From Siderastrea radians (taxonomy: Eukaryota > Cnidaria > Anthozoa > Scleractinia > Rhizangiidae): a stretch of 64,000 nt of DNA. The stretch is from positions 65,580,858 through 65,644,857 of the forward strand of contig OZ024889.1 of assembly GCA_964017195.1 (NCBI GenBank), written 5' to 3'. This document shows positions 26,724 to 37,016 of this stretch, one piece after another. The number at the start of each line of letters is the position of its first letter. The stretch's first letter is position 1. Under the pieces are notes generated by a model. That model was given only the letters and a program-made list of their open reading frames with translations, did no database searches and was not told the origin of the DNA. Made by a program: the position numbers and the translations under genes.

Positions 26724-28022
26724 TTACATTACTAAATCATACATTAAATCCACCCCCTCGTCGGGTGACATGTCATGAACGAAGTCTTCGGGGGGTACCA
26801 ATGCCTCCAGATCAAAGGAACAAGAGTCCTCCACATCCCCCAGTAACTCGGTCCAATCGTCAGGCGATATGTTCTGCAACAAAGATGAAAAGTCCTCCAA
26901 GTCAGAGGGGTCCATGTCAGGGGGGTCCACGGCTTGCACACCCCCCGAATCCATATCCGTGAGACTATAATCCTCAAGAAATGATTCAGAAAAAGAAATG
27001 TTCTCATCCTCCAAGTCAGAGGGGTCCATGTCAGAGGGGTCCACGGCTTGCACACCCCCCGAATCCATATCCGTGAGAGTATCATCCTCAAGAAATGATT
27101 CACAAAAAGACAAGTTCTCAAAGGTTTTCGGTATGGATTTTATAAAGTCCTCCAAGGGAATGGTCAGTTTTAAGGGTCCTAATGCTTTGATTTTCTCTTC
27201 CGTTTTCTGTCTCTCTATAGAAGGTAAGGAGGTACAAAAGTCATTCAAATACATTTCCAGAGAAGGTTGCGTTCTATAATCAGTCAATACCACCCGCAGT
27301 GGTTTGGTTTTTAGAGACACGAGCTTCCTTTGGTGGTAGTACCTTCTTGCTTTCTCCTGCAGCTTCTCGCGGTTATCCTGGTAGTACTCTCTTGATTGCG
27401 CCACCAGCTTCTCTCGGTTCGCAGCACGATAGGCCAATCGAAACTCTACTATTCGAACACGATTGTTTTTACGATACTCACGCCGTCGGAGTCTGATACG
27501 TTCCTTGTTTTTCTCCCTATACCGTCGCTCGTTTTCGACACAACGTGCTCGGTTGTTTCGGGCCCATTCTCTTTTGGCGGCACGCCGTTCCTCCCGATGC
27601 GTCTCCTCATAACGCCTTTTGGACTCCCGCACTCGATCCGGATATTGTTCTACGTATCGTTTTCGGGCCGCACGCACTTTCTCAGGGTACTTGCGTCGGT
27701 AGTCGGCTTTTTTGCAAATATTCCTCGCTCGGGCTTTATCTGGGTAGCGGGCCTTGAACCTAGCTTTTTTCCGAGCGTTCCGTCTCCGTCGTCGTTGTGC
27801 ATCTTTTGTCAGTAACTCTGTCGTTTCGTCGTCAGGGTCATAGTCTATGTCGTCTGGATCAGAGTCGTTAAGGTCGTTGTCGTCAGGGACATAGTCCTCG
27901 TCCTTCTTGTCGTCAACGTCGTCGTCGTCTGGGTCAGAGTCGTCGTTGTTTGGTCGGTACGTCGTGCGTCGTCGTCGTCGTCGTCGGTTGCTGCGGCGGA
28001 GGCCCTCGCTTTCGTTGGACAT
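26724..28022 (-). CDS. Basic-repeat protein with acidic activation-like domain (432 aa)
   Basis: I take MSNESEG at 28022 as start, since the frame upstream overlaps the 142-aa ORF. A basic patch (RRSNRRRRRRR) and an Asp-rich segment (26-65) precede about ten tandem 13-18-aa units with R/K-Y-x-x-x-(N/Y/H)-x-(D/E)-(K/R) pattern (about 80-230). Such repeats form a long basic helix that could bind nucleic acid. The C-terminal third is acidic. It contains two copies of a 40-residue block (SFLEDDTLTDMDSGG ... VDPSDMDPSDLED) and bulky-hydrophobic acidic motifs (DFSSLLQNISPDDWTELL), typical of transactivation domains. It looks like a viral transcription regulator; inferred from composition only. Confidence 0.6.
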   Translation of the reverse strand: MSNESEGLRRSNRRRRRRRTTYRPNNDDSDPDDDDVDDKKDEDYVPDDNDLNDSDPDDIDYDPDDETTELLTKDAQRRRRRNARKKARFKARYPDKARARNICKKADYRRKYPEKVRAARKRYVEQYPDRVRESKRRYEETHREERRAAKREWARNNRARCVENERRYREKNKERIRLRRREYRKNNRVRIVEFRLAYRAANREKLVAQSREYYQDNREKLQEKARRYYHQRKLVSLKTKPLRVVLTDYRTQPSLEMYLNDFCTSLPSIERQKTEEKIKALGPLKLTIPLEDFIKSIPKTFENLSFCESFLEDDTLTDMDSGGVQAVDPSDMDPSDLEDENISFSESFLEDYSLTDMDSGGVQAVDPPDMDPSDLEDFSSLLQNISPDDWTELLGDVEDSCSFDLEALVPPEDFVHDMSPDEGVDLMYDLVM

Positions 28023-28362
28023 TGGGCGAGGGTGGTGGTGCTGGGGGAGGTGTGACTGGACGCTTAAACTGGTACCGCCAATAGTTACAGCAATAATCCA
28101 ACCCCTCGATGTACCAGTCACAGGTCATTTGAGGGTAACACAGCTGGTGGAAGTAAGTGGCTCGTGCTGCCCGGGTTGCCTGAGCTGCCCCTTTGAGCTG
28201 CTCCCTCTCTTTCAGCTTCTCCCCAAACTCTGTGACACTTGAGTCCAGTGTCAACTCCTCCTTGACTTTCCTCAAGATCTCATCCACTTCTAAATCTGCT
28301 TCAAACGTTTCAAAGGTTTCCAATAGCTTCTCATGACCAGCGTCCATTTTGAGATGACTCAC
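27934..28362 (-). CDS. Unknown acidic protein with Cys/Trp motif and Pro-rich tail (142 aa)
   Basis: Starts MSHLKMDAGHEKLLETFETF, with an acidic helical first half. A Cys/Trp/Tyr cluster follows (LCYPQMTCDWYIEGLDYCCNYWRY, about 78-101), then a Pro-rich tail and Thr/Lys-Arg end. It is the first ORF behind the leftward TATA (28385-28379) of the polB divergent promoter, hence probably early. Its 3' 89 nt overlap the start of the 432-aa gene, so alternative splicing or leaky scanning could give both. No LxCxE motif is present. Not recognised. Confidence 0.55.
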   Translation of the reverse strand: MSHLKMDAGHEKLLETFETFEADLEVDEILRKVKEELTLDSSVTEFGEKLKEREQLKGAAQATRAARATYFHQLCYPQMTCDWYIEGLDYCCNYWRYQFKRPVTPPPAPPPSPNVQRKRGPPPQQPTTTTTTHDVPTKQRRL

Positions 28363-28378
28363 CTCGAGGGTCGATCTG

Positions 28379-28538
28379 TTTTATAGTCTCTTATTCCTTC
28401 CCGTGATGCCCCATGGACCCTAATTAGAGAGGGGGGAGGGGGGTCCCCCCACCCCAGTCCCCCTCCCAAAACATCATGGGGTCTCCTTCTCATTGGCTCC
28501 TTCCCCTCCCACGTGACCTTTTGGTTCTCTATAAAAAA
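28379..28538. promoter_or_regulatory. Bidirectional promoter, right copy (polB / 142-aa gene)
   Basis: Rightward: inverted CCAAT box ATTGG (28492-28496), CACGTG (28510-28515) and TATAAAAAA (28530-28538), 34-42 nt before the polB ATG. Leftward: TATAAAA (28385-28379). The central GGGGGGTCCCCCC and CCATGG blocks match the left copy at 12471-12622 in inverted orientation. Confidence 0.75.
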
Positions 28539-28571
28539 CAGAGCCCCGATCTCCAGTCAGTTCATCTGATC

Positions 28572-31500
28572 ATGTCCTCTCGCCAAGATGAAGAGGAAGC
28601 GGGGCCCAGTGGCCTCCAGATGTCAGAATCAGAAGAGACCCCTTCCTGTGTGGGACCTATAATTTGCCTCGAAGACATGCCGGACAGTGATGAGATTTGT
28701 GAAGAGGCCTTGGATCGCTTCGAACGCCAACGTGCGTTTCAAACCCATCTTCTTCAACAAACTGGGGGAGGTTTGGATGCCAATGCGGAGGGTGTCTTGG
28801 AGTTTAAACTCGACCCCTATGTTGATCGTTTGAGCAACCGTCTGGGAGTGCGTGAACGTCATTTCAAGACCCAGTTACGTCAAAGGGGGAATTTCATTCC
28901 CAATCAGAGCATGACTCGAGCTCTAGAAGAGGGGTTACGTCGCGCGGTGAATCAAGTGTTGACCACCACCACACCACCCCTCCACGATCAAGATCGTCTC
29001 TACTTTACCATCGCCTCCAACAGACTCCATAATAATTTTCAGGGCTGGGGATTACGTGCAGGAGAATGGCGCCAAGGCGGCGACCGTGTCGAGGCTTTAT
29101 TCCAACGTTTAGCCCAAGCCCTCAACAGCAATGAACAATTTGAAATGGACGACTCCTTTCAAGTCTCCATTACTCAAGTCCATCATGCCCCTCAAGGAAC
29201 CGGCCGCCGACGCCAGGAGAAACCCGGACATCAACCTCTACGAAATTTAATACCCAAGAAACGTTCCATCATCCACATCCAAAACAAGGATGACCTCTGT
29301 TGTGCCAGAGCCCTCGTCACCTCCAAAGCCAAAGTGGACCAACACCCGAAATACAACAGCATCCGCCAAGGAACTAAACTGCAAAAAGAAATGGCTCTCT
29401 TGCTCCATCACGAGGCCAACGTACCCTTCGGTCCTTGTGGCTACGATGCCTTGACCCAATTCAGTACCGCTCCTTCCCTGACCGGTTACCAGATCCTGTT
29501 GGTGGATGCCGACCGTTATTTTCACATCACCACCTTTGGTCCCCTTCAAGACAAACAATTGATCCTGTTGCACGAGAAAGGCCATTATGACGTCATAACC
29601 AAGTTGCCAGGCTTTTTCGGAACCAGTTACGTCTGTGCCCATTGTTGGAAACCCTATAACGAGGAGGGAAAGCATCGATGCAACAACAAACGTCATTGCA
29701 GGGCCTGTTGCCAAAAAGAGTGCCCTGACTTCCTTCATGCATACCCTCGAGGCCAGAAAGCCACCCAACGTTGTGGCAGTTGTCATCGGGACTTTTTTGG
29801 AGACACCTGTTTCCAAATGCATCTCGTCAAGGATAACACCGGCAAACCCGTGACCAACCTAGACTCCTCCGTCTGCTTTCGGCGCCGTCGCTGTGCGAAA
29901 TGTCTCATCCTAATTCCTGCTCGCCACATGAACAACCATCAATGTGGCTACATTGATTGCCCCTGCTGTTATGAGTACGTGAACGGTGCAACTCATCGTT
30001 GTTTTATTCAAATAGCCACTCAAGACAAGAAAAGAAAGAGGAAACGACAACGAGGCCCCCGCCCTAAACGTAGGGTGGATGCCACACCCGAGGAGGAGGA
30101 GGAGGAGGAGGAGGAGGAGGACAGCATACCACCCCTTCATGTCTTCTTTGATATTGAAGCCATGCAACCCCAAGAAGAACACATCGCGAACCTCGTGGTG
30201 GCCGAAACCGAAGACGACGACCAACCCATGTGTTTCCCTGGCAACCATTGCGTCCGAGATTTCCTGGAATGGCTGGATACCTTGACACTCCATGATACCC
30301 GCCAAGTTAATGTCCTGGCTCATAATTTCCAAGGATATGACGGCTACTTTGTCATTCATCAATACTATGGGGACAACCGGATCGTCGAGCAGCTCCGGAA
30401 CGGGTGTAAACTCTTGCAAGTCCAACATGACCGTATCCGCTTCATCGACTCAATGAGTTTCTTCCAGATGCCTCTATCAGCGTTTCCCAAAACCTTTGGA
30501 TTGACCGAACTCTGTAAAGGGTACTTCCCCCACAAGTTTAATCATCCCGACCATCAAAACTACGTAGGACCCATCCCGGCCCTCGATTACTACATGCCAG
30601 AAACCATGTCCCCCGAAGGTAAACAAGCCTTGGAAACCTGGCATCAAGAGCAACGCGACAAGGTCTTTGACTTCAAGAAAGAACTGGTTAAGTACTGCAA
30701 ATCCGATGTACGTCTCTTGAAACAAGGATGCTTGACATTCAAACGATTGTTTGAAACGCTGACGGGCTTCAACCCCTTCGACCACATCACCATTGCCTCG
30801 GCCTGTAACCGCGATCTACGCATGAATCGCATGATCCCCAACAGTATTGCCAGTGAACCCGTCCGAGGATGGCGCAATCACATCAACTACTCCAAGGTGG
30901 CCCTGGAATGGTTAACCTGGTGTACCCAAGAACAGAGCCTTCAACATTGTCGTAATGCCGGCGAGTATTGCATCCCTGGCACTAACTTCCATGTCGACGG
31001 TTTCGATGCCAGTACCAACACCATCTACGAATTTCACGGGTGTTTCTGGCATGGGTGTCCTCGCTGTTTCCCCATTCGTCACGAAAGCCATCTACGTCAC
31101 TATGATCGAACCATGCAAGATGTCTACGAGGCCACCCAGCAAAGGATCCAACAATTTAGAGAGCTCGGATACCACGTCGTGGAAATGTGGGAATGTGATT
31201 GGTCCCGTCTCAAAGACACCTCCTTGGACATCCGTACGTACCTGGGGACCCTTGAGTTGACTGAACCTTTGAATCCCCGCGACGCTTTCTGCGGGGGTCG
31301 TACCAATGCCATCAAACTGTACCATCACGTGACACCCAATCAACAAATACATTACATTGATGTGACCTCCTTGTACCCCTGGGTGAACAAGACCTGTGTG
31401 TACCCCAAAGGCCATCCTCGTGTCATCTTCAATCCGGGACACACCGACATCAGTTTCTACTTTGGCCTCGTCCAATGCAAAGTCCTGCCGCCACGTCATC

Positions 31501-32645
31501 TCTACCATCCTGTCCTGCCTTACCGTCATGAGTCCAAACTCCTTTTTCCTCTCTGTGCTGCCTGTGTGGAACAAGAGATGGTCAAACGGCCCTTAGACAG
31601 ATGTGCAGAATGTGTGCACACCGACGAACAGCGAACCCTGACGGGAACATGGTGTACCCCCGAATTATCTAAAGCGGTGGACTTGGGGTACGACATCCAG
31701 TACATCTATGAGGTCTGGCATTTTGACGAGACGTGTGAAGGCCTCTTTAAGGACTACGTCAACACCTGGTTGAAAATTAAGCAAGAAGCCAGTGGGTGGC
31801 CTAAGGACAACATGTCCGAGGAAGCCAAACAGGACTACATCCAGAAGTTCTTCGAGAAGGAGGGTATTCAGTTGGAATACGACAACATCCAAAAGAATCC
31901 CGGCCTACGAACATTAGCCAAGCTCATGCTCAATTCCATGTGGGGCAAGTTTGGACAACGTCTCAACAAGACCCAAGTCCAAACGTTTGAGGACCCTCAA
32001 GCCTTCCACCGTTTTCTAGATACCGATAGCTTGGACGTGCGTCACCTCTCCGTCATCAATGACAACTTAGTGGAGGTGCATTACCAGTACCAAGACGAAG
32101 ACATCCCTGTCTCACCTAACCTCAACATCTTTGTAGCCTGTTTCACTACCTGTTGGGCCCGGCTCCGACTGTATGCAGCCCTGGAACAGCTGGGAGAACG
32201 TGTCCTCTACTACGACACCGACTCCGTCCTCTATTGGACAGAGGAGACTCAAGCAACCCCGCTCTTGGGCGATTACCTCGGCGACTTTACGAGTGAATTG
32301 GACAACGACGACTACATTGTGGAATTCGTGTCGGGCGGTCCCAAGAACTATGGCTACCAAACCAAGCTTGGTCACGTTGAATGCAAAGTGCGAGGGTTCC
32401 GTCTCAACAGCGAAGGCAAGAGCCAGTTGAACTACAACGTCATGCGACAGAACGTCCTCGACGAAATCCAGAAACCCCTCCTAAAACCCAGACAAACCCA
32501 AATCATCAAAACACACCAGATCGTCCGGGATCCCAAGCACTACCTACTGTACACCTTCCCCGAGTACAAACGATACCAGCTCGTGTACGACAAGAGAGTC
32601 GTGGATCCTATTACATTTCAGACGTTTCCTTATGGATACCAGTGA
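28572..32645 (+). CDS. polB: Protein-primed family B DNA polymerase (1357 aa)
   Basis: I start at ATG 28572, after the TATA box (28530); the frame is open upstream. A Cys/His-rich region (about 352-480: VCAHCW, CRACCQKEC, CGSCHRD, RRCAKC) is typical of Polinton polymerases. The 3'-5' exonuclease has FFDIEA (about 525), NVLAHNFQGYDGYF (about 580) and YCKSDVRLL (about 708). An inserted restriction-endonuclease-like segment, IYEFHGCFWHGC ... EMWECDW (about 815-870), follows. Polymerase motifs are DVTSLYP (about 930), LNSMWGKFG (about 1120) and YYDTDSVLY (about 1212). All catalytic acids are present. It would copy the linear genome from the inverted-repeat ends with a protein primer. The terminal protein is not identified; it may be an N-terminal part of this ORF. 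Intact. Confidence 0.95.
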   Translation: MSSRQDEEEAGPSGLQMSESEETPSCVGPIICLEDMPDSDEICEEALDRFERQRAFQTHLLQQTGGGLDANAEGVLEFKLDPYVDRLSNRLGVRERHFKTQLRQRGNFIPNQSMTRALEEGLRRAVNQVLTTTTPPLHDQDRLYFTIASNRLHNNFQGWGLRAGEWRQGGDRVEALFQRLAQALNSNEQFEMDDSFQVSITQVHHAPQGTGRRRQEKPGHQPLRNLIPKKRSIIHIQNKDDLCCARALVTSKAKVDQHPKYNSIRQGTKLQKEMALLLHHEANVPFGPCGYDALTQFSTAPSLTGYQILLVDADRYFHITTFGPLQDKQLILLHEKGHYDVITKLPGFFGTSYVCAHCWKPYNEEGKHRCNNKRHCRACCQKECPDFLHAYPRGQKATQRCGSCHRDFFGDTCFQMHLVKDNTGKPVTNLDSSVCFRRRRCAKCLILIPARHMNNHQCGYIDCPCCYEYVNGATHRCFIQIATQDKKRKRKRQRGPRPKRRVDATPEEEEEEEEEEDSIPPLHVFFDIEAMQPQEEHIANLVVAETEDDDQPMCFPGNHCVRDFLEWLDTLTLHDTRQVNVLAHNFQGYDGYFVIHQYYGDNRIVEQLRNGCKLLQVQHDRIRFIDSMSFFQMPLSAFPKTFGLTELCKGYFPHKFNHPDHQNYVGPIPALDYYMPETMSPEGKQALETWHQEQRDKVFDFKKELVKYCKSDVRLLKQGCLTFKRLFETLTGFNPFDHITIASACNRDLRMNRMIPNSIASEPVRGWRNHINYSKVALEWLTWCTQEQSLQHCRNAGEYCIPGTNFHVDGFDASTNTIYEFHGCFWHGCPRCFPIRHESHLRHYDRTMQDVYEATQQRIQQFRELGYHVVEMWECDWSRLKDTSLDIRTYLGTLELTEPLNPRDAFCGGRTNAIKLYHHVTPNQQIHYIDVTSLYPWVNKTCVYPKGHPRVIFNPGHTDISFYFGLVQCKVLPPRHLYHPVLPYRHESKLLFPLCAACVEQEMVKRPLDRCAECVHTDEQRTLTGTWCTPELSKAVDLGYDIQYIYEVWHFDETCEGLFKDYVNTWLKIKQEASGWPKDNMSEEAKQDYIQKFFEKEGIQLEYDNIQKNPGLRTLAKLMLNSMWGKFGQRLNKTQVQTFEDPQAFHRFLDTDSLDVRHLSVINDNLVEVHYQYQDEDIPVSPNLNIFVACFTTCWARLRLYAALEQLGERVLYYDTDSVLYWTEETQATPLLGDYLGDFTSELDNDDYIVEFVSGGPKNYGYQTKLGHVECKVRGFRLNSEGKSQLNYNVMRQNVLDEIQKPLLKPRQTQIIKTHQIVRDPKHYLLYTFPEYKRYQLVYDKRVVDPITFQTFPYGYQ

Positions 32646-33236
32646 GACTCTTTCCTAAGAGTATACCAAGTCATTGCCGTTCCTTGCCCATTGGAAACCC
32701 TTGCGTTTTTCGTCGTGGTGAGAGCCCATGAATACGTGCATGTTGAAGGGTCTGTTGTCGTCATACCATTGTATTTGGGGTGTCTACAGCGTCTCTTAAG
32801 TGGCCAGACCCCTAGGTCCCGCCTCTGCTTCCTCTTGTGAAATGGAATGCAACACTCAACTCATCTTATCAATTGCAACACTTAGCCCATATCAAAAGGA
32901 ACACTCATATTATTAAAAGGAACTCAAAGGAACACTCATATTATCAAAAGGAACACTCATATTATTAAAAGGAACTCAAAGGAACACTCATATTATCAAA
33001 AGGAACACTCATATTATCAAAAAGGAACTCAAAGGAACACTCATATTATCAAAAAGGAACTCAAAGGAACACTCATATTATCAACAGGAACTCAAAGGAA
33101 CACTCATATTATCAAAAGGAACATTAAAATATTTTTCTTTCCAACCATGCCTTTTGCTTGATTCGTTCAGGTAGCTGATTAGTTGATCCACTGTTTGGCG
33201 CGCATCTTCCTCGCTAGGGTCACCAACGATTATACC
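32646..33236. other. 3' spacer of polB with tandem repeat array
   Basis: First about 240 bp: unique, no ORF. From about 32891 to 33124 an array of AAGGAACACTCATATTATCA units alternates with AAGGAACTCA. No AATAAA is seen; ATTAAA near 33124 is a weak candidate poly(A) signal. Confidence 0.55.
32891..33124. repeat. Tandem array of about 20- and 31-bp units
   Basis: GGAACACTCATATTATCAAAA and GGAACTCAAA alternate irregularly for about 230 bp, 110 bp inside the right TIR. Confidence 0.85.
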
Positions 33237-33533
33237 TCGTGACTACTCCCTCACCTTAGGGTTTACCCCATTTTATACCTACCCCCTCTTCCCCAAATTG
33301 GACTTTGGACTTTGAGCCCGCGTTTTCTCCGCGGTTTTGCTTCCTCCTGTGCCCACGATCCCTTTTTTCAACTGCTCAGCGGTTTCCCATTCCAAAACAC
33401 GTCACTTCCGGTTTGGGGGTCACTTCCGGTGACGTCACTTCCGGTTCCGGTCATGTGATTTCCGGTTCCGGTTATGACGTCATCCTTACATCAAAACGAG
33501 GCTCATTTTGCCATACGAGCCTCCATTACTACT
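33237..33533 (-). repeat. Right terminal inverted repeat (297 bp)
   Basis: Reverse complement of the left repeat without the 231-bp CArG-containing block. Ends CCATTACTACT at 33533. Contains the mirrored ETS/CRE cluster and an inward TATA. Confidence 0.93.
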
Positions 33534-33539
33534 ATACAC
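33534..33539. repeat. Right target-site duplication ATACAC
   Basis: Identical to the six bases preceding the left TIR. Confidence 0.93.
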
Positions 33540-33879
33540 ACTTTCTTGAGTTTGTTTTGACAATTTGGTGTTGCATTAGGGCAGTATCACCCAATCTCGT
33601 GTCTTTCACAAGCCTACAGTAGCGAGTAGGAAGCTCTTGAAGTTACTTTTTGATCGTCAGATTAGTGTTCTGGGGACTGAACGCTTGAGGTTAACCTGAG
33701 GAGCAGATCATTTTTTTTTTAAAGTGAGGGGGGATTAACGCAATTGTTTTTTCAGCTCAGTAAGCCACCGAATGCTTTGCAGGAATTTAACGTTGCCCCC
33801 CCCCCCCGATCAAAAGCGAAATGATCTGTAACTGAATAAAAATTCAAAGCAGTTAACCATTTTGTTCTAAAGTCAAATT

Positions 33880-34900
33880 GTGTTTCTAACTTTTGAGCCC
33901 GTGGATACAACTATGAAGTAGGCCAGACCGTCTTTCCTGTAGTGCTGTTTATTATGAACTGTACCCCTTACCCTGACTGATCACGATCTATTATGATCCG
34001 ACGTTACGCAAGTATGGTCGTACACGGTATTATGCTAAACAACGTGGTTCCAAGTTTTTAGTGAGTGGATGAAATTCTCAAGTTTGACTATTCAAATAAA
34101 AGTCTTTGAGCAGTACCTATACTGTTTAATTGTGCTGTACAAGGTGGTTGTAACTTCTGAGTTCGTGAATAAAATCCTCCAGTGTGATCATTCAAGTGAA
34201 TGGCCTTGAACAGTACTTTACTGAGAGAGACCTCACTAAAACCACAAACCTACATACGGTTATATTCCCTCAGGACGTTTTAAGTGTTTACGTCGACCAT
34301 GTATGATCATGAGTTACTTGTGCAATATCTTTGATGCCGTCCAAGCGGAAAACACTTTGAGCATTTATTTTCTGTTCATTTAAGCTGAAGATGGTTTTTT
34401 TTTTATACGGGCTTGGTTGCTCGTTAGGATTTCATCCACAGACTCAAAAGTTAGAACCACCTTGTACAACACAATGTACAAAGTACTGCTCAATAGCTTT
34501 CATTTGAATGGTCACACTTTAGGATTTCATCCACAAACTCAAAAGTTAGAACCACCTTGTACAACACAATGTACAAAGTACTGCTCAATAGCTTTCATTT
34601 GAATGGTCACACTTTAGGATTTCATCCACAAACTCAAAAGTTAGAACCACCTTGTACAACACAATGTACAAAGTACTGCTCAATAGCTTTCATTTGAATG
34701 GTCACACTTTAGGATTTCATCCACAAACTCAAAAGTTAGAACCACCTTGTACAACACAATGTACAAAGTACTGCTCAATAGCTTTCATTTGAATGGTCAC
34801 ACTTTAGGATTTCATCCACAGACTCAAAAGTTAGAACCACCTTGCACAGCACAACGGAACAGCACCACAGGAAAGTAGCGCGCGAGGGCTTTCACTGGGA
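33880..34900. repeat. 95-bp satellite: direct array with inverted degenerate copies
   Basis: Units starting AGGATTTCATCCACA lie at 34426, 34521, 34616, 34711 and 34806 (95-bp period, nearly identical). Left of them, 33880-34240 holds degenerate copies in the opposite orientation (ACTTTTGAGCCCGTGGAT; GAGCAGTACC). The small open frame at 34417 comes from the repeat. Confidence 0.85.
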
Positions 34901-37016
34901 ATGGTCACGCGCACAAGCGTATCATCCTGTCACACTTTAGTCAACTGTTGGAAGACCCACCGATTGACTCTGGAAACAAAAAGTTACGAGACACCAAACA
35001 TTTTTTACCTTCAATTTCGTGCATGGCACAATGTTTGAAGCATTCAGCCTTTCTGCATGGGCGACTACAAACTACATCTCAGCTGAAATTGTCCATTATA
35101 GCGGATGTTTTTTTTTTGGAGGGGGGGGGGGGTGGGGGGATTTAGGTTACTAGTGAGCAAATTCGCTGTAATCGTAACCTACGTCCCTGGTTCGTCGTTT
35201 GAGTATCAGTAGCCATCGTCCTTTAGTTTGCATTTGTCGAAAAAATACGGCTAAACATTAAGAATATATACGAGGTTATATTAGGGATTTCGATGTCTCT
35301 TTAGTCGAGTAGAAGCAGCCTTCTATCAAACTCTATGTGGGTGTGCGTGCAACGTGCACGTGCTGGAATTCTGGCTTTTGCAAGTTCTTTTGTACTTGTA
35401 CTAGTAACCGATGTACCTTATTTGGTCCTGTGAAAAACAAGTACGTTTTCATTAGGAATGAAACTTTACGTTTGACGTAAAGGGGATTACGTACTACATA
35501 TTTTTCAATATAAGCCTATTGTGAGGTATAATTTGTTTTTCGTGTGGCGCATTTATACATACTATAACGTAGCAGTGCAATTCGTCAATTTGTTTCTCTT
35601 TCGTGAAGTGAGACACCTTTTAATATTGTATTTGACATACTTATCATATAAAAACACCAAAGAGGCAAACAAAAGCGAAAAATAGCGTAAGGTATCTTTT
35701 AAGATGCTAGGGAATGTTGGAGTCACGCCTTAATAAGTAGCCACTGAAATGTAAAACTCGAGTAAAACAATTTGAGAGAAGCGGTTAACGTTTCTAACAA
35801 GTATTAATTAATATATTTTTATTGAAGGAGTGCATTCCAGTAAGAGTACTAGTTTTCTGTTTTAGAAAACAGTTGCAGAATACATCTGAGAATATAAGTT
35901 AAGCCTTCTCAAGAATTTGAAGTGATAGATTTCGAACTTACCCCATCAATCTTTTGATGTTAATACGCCAATGTTGTTATGACAGTGTACTGCCCAGTGC
36001 GGCTTCAGTTAATGTGCATGAAAACTCTTTCATATCACCACCAGTGGGTAAAAAATGTGGTCGTATTAAATTTCTTGTTAACGGAGTTAGTCGGATTAAT
36101 TTCAGATGACTACAGAGTGTGGTGACTGAACGAGCTTTTGTTGAGGCCAAAAAACATGTTATCCTTTAGTTAATTCCTTTGATAAATAGAGGGACAGTTA
36201 GAACACGGGTCGTTCAGTCAAAAAAAAAAAAAAAGAAAATCCATGTAAGATTCTGTAAGAGCGTCAAAAAAGAACGATTGCAACGAACACTGTAAAAATG
36301 TGTCTGCTTCGGATTTTCTCTCAAAGCGGAAAAAATTAAGTCAGTTTGCGTCACGTTTTCTTTAGTTATGACGCAGTTGTTTTTTGTCTAAAAAGTTTCA
36401 GTTCTTTTAGCATTTTTAGTATTTTAAATTACATAATCTCTCTGACTCCCGCCGTTCCAATATCCCAAATTCCACATTGAAAAATATCGCAAATGATCCA
36501 TTGGCACCACAGCAAAGTCCTAATAGTGTGTGGTCATACTTTATTACTTCAGTTCACAGATACAGAAGTCAAAACATGAAATGAGGTTTATTTGACCTTG
36601 AAGAGAAAGAGTTATGGCCTTGTGTCTTTTTAGGATTTTCTTTTTTGCACAAGTGCAAGTAAAAAAAAAGAATGTGGTTATTAAGTCGGAACTGTGACCC
36701 GAAGTAGAATTCCGCTCATTGAAGCGTCACACTGTTCAATTTCAATAGAAACTTTTGTTTCTTTTCAATGGATGGAACGAGGAAAATAGCAAGCCGTTTT
36801 GCATTCCCGACTGGATAATATGAACCGCTTTTTACAAAACGAATTAAAATCCATATGTGCTTTCATATTCTCATATCTGCTTTCCGAAATATTTAAGTTC
36901 TCGTGCTCAGTGGAAAGTATGCGTAAACTTCTGTAAACATTTACATTTTGCAAAAGTTGACGTGAGACTTGTCACGCAATAAAACAAAATTAAACTAAAC
37001 ATTAGAACTAACGTAC
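34901..37016. other. Intron sequence, no gene seen
   Basis: AT-rich, with a G-run near 35118 and A-runs near 36220 and 36660. This is part of the large intron of the interrupted synaptotagmin-like gene. No ORF with domain character on either strand. Confidence 0.5.

Larger units (their letters stand above)
10955..33533. mobile_element. Complete Polinton/Maverick (adintovirus-type) integrated element
   Basis: The element is 22,579 bp, bounded by inverted repeats starting 5'-AGTAGTAATGG and by a perfect 6-bp duplication. It carries the full Polinton gene core: PolB, chromodomain integrase, adenain-like protease, packaging ATPase, double-jelly-roll capsid and minor-capsid-like proteins. It also has a phospholipase A2 and Arg-rich core proteins, as in adintoviruses. 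All these frames are open and none is broken, so the copy is young and possibly functional. It sits in an intron of a synaptotagmin-like host gene. Polintons are known to encode virion proteins; whether this copy makes particles is inference. Confidence 0.95.

Noticed and set aside
28476..28571. Longer N-terminus for the polymerase starting at 28476
   Set aside because: That start lies upstream of the TATA box at 28530 and within the duplicated promoter block.
10955..33533. Retrotransposon or endogenous retrovirus because of the integrase
   Set aside because: No reverse transcriptase, inverted rather than direct terminal repeats, and PolB plus capsid genes; the integrase is the Polinton type.
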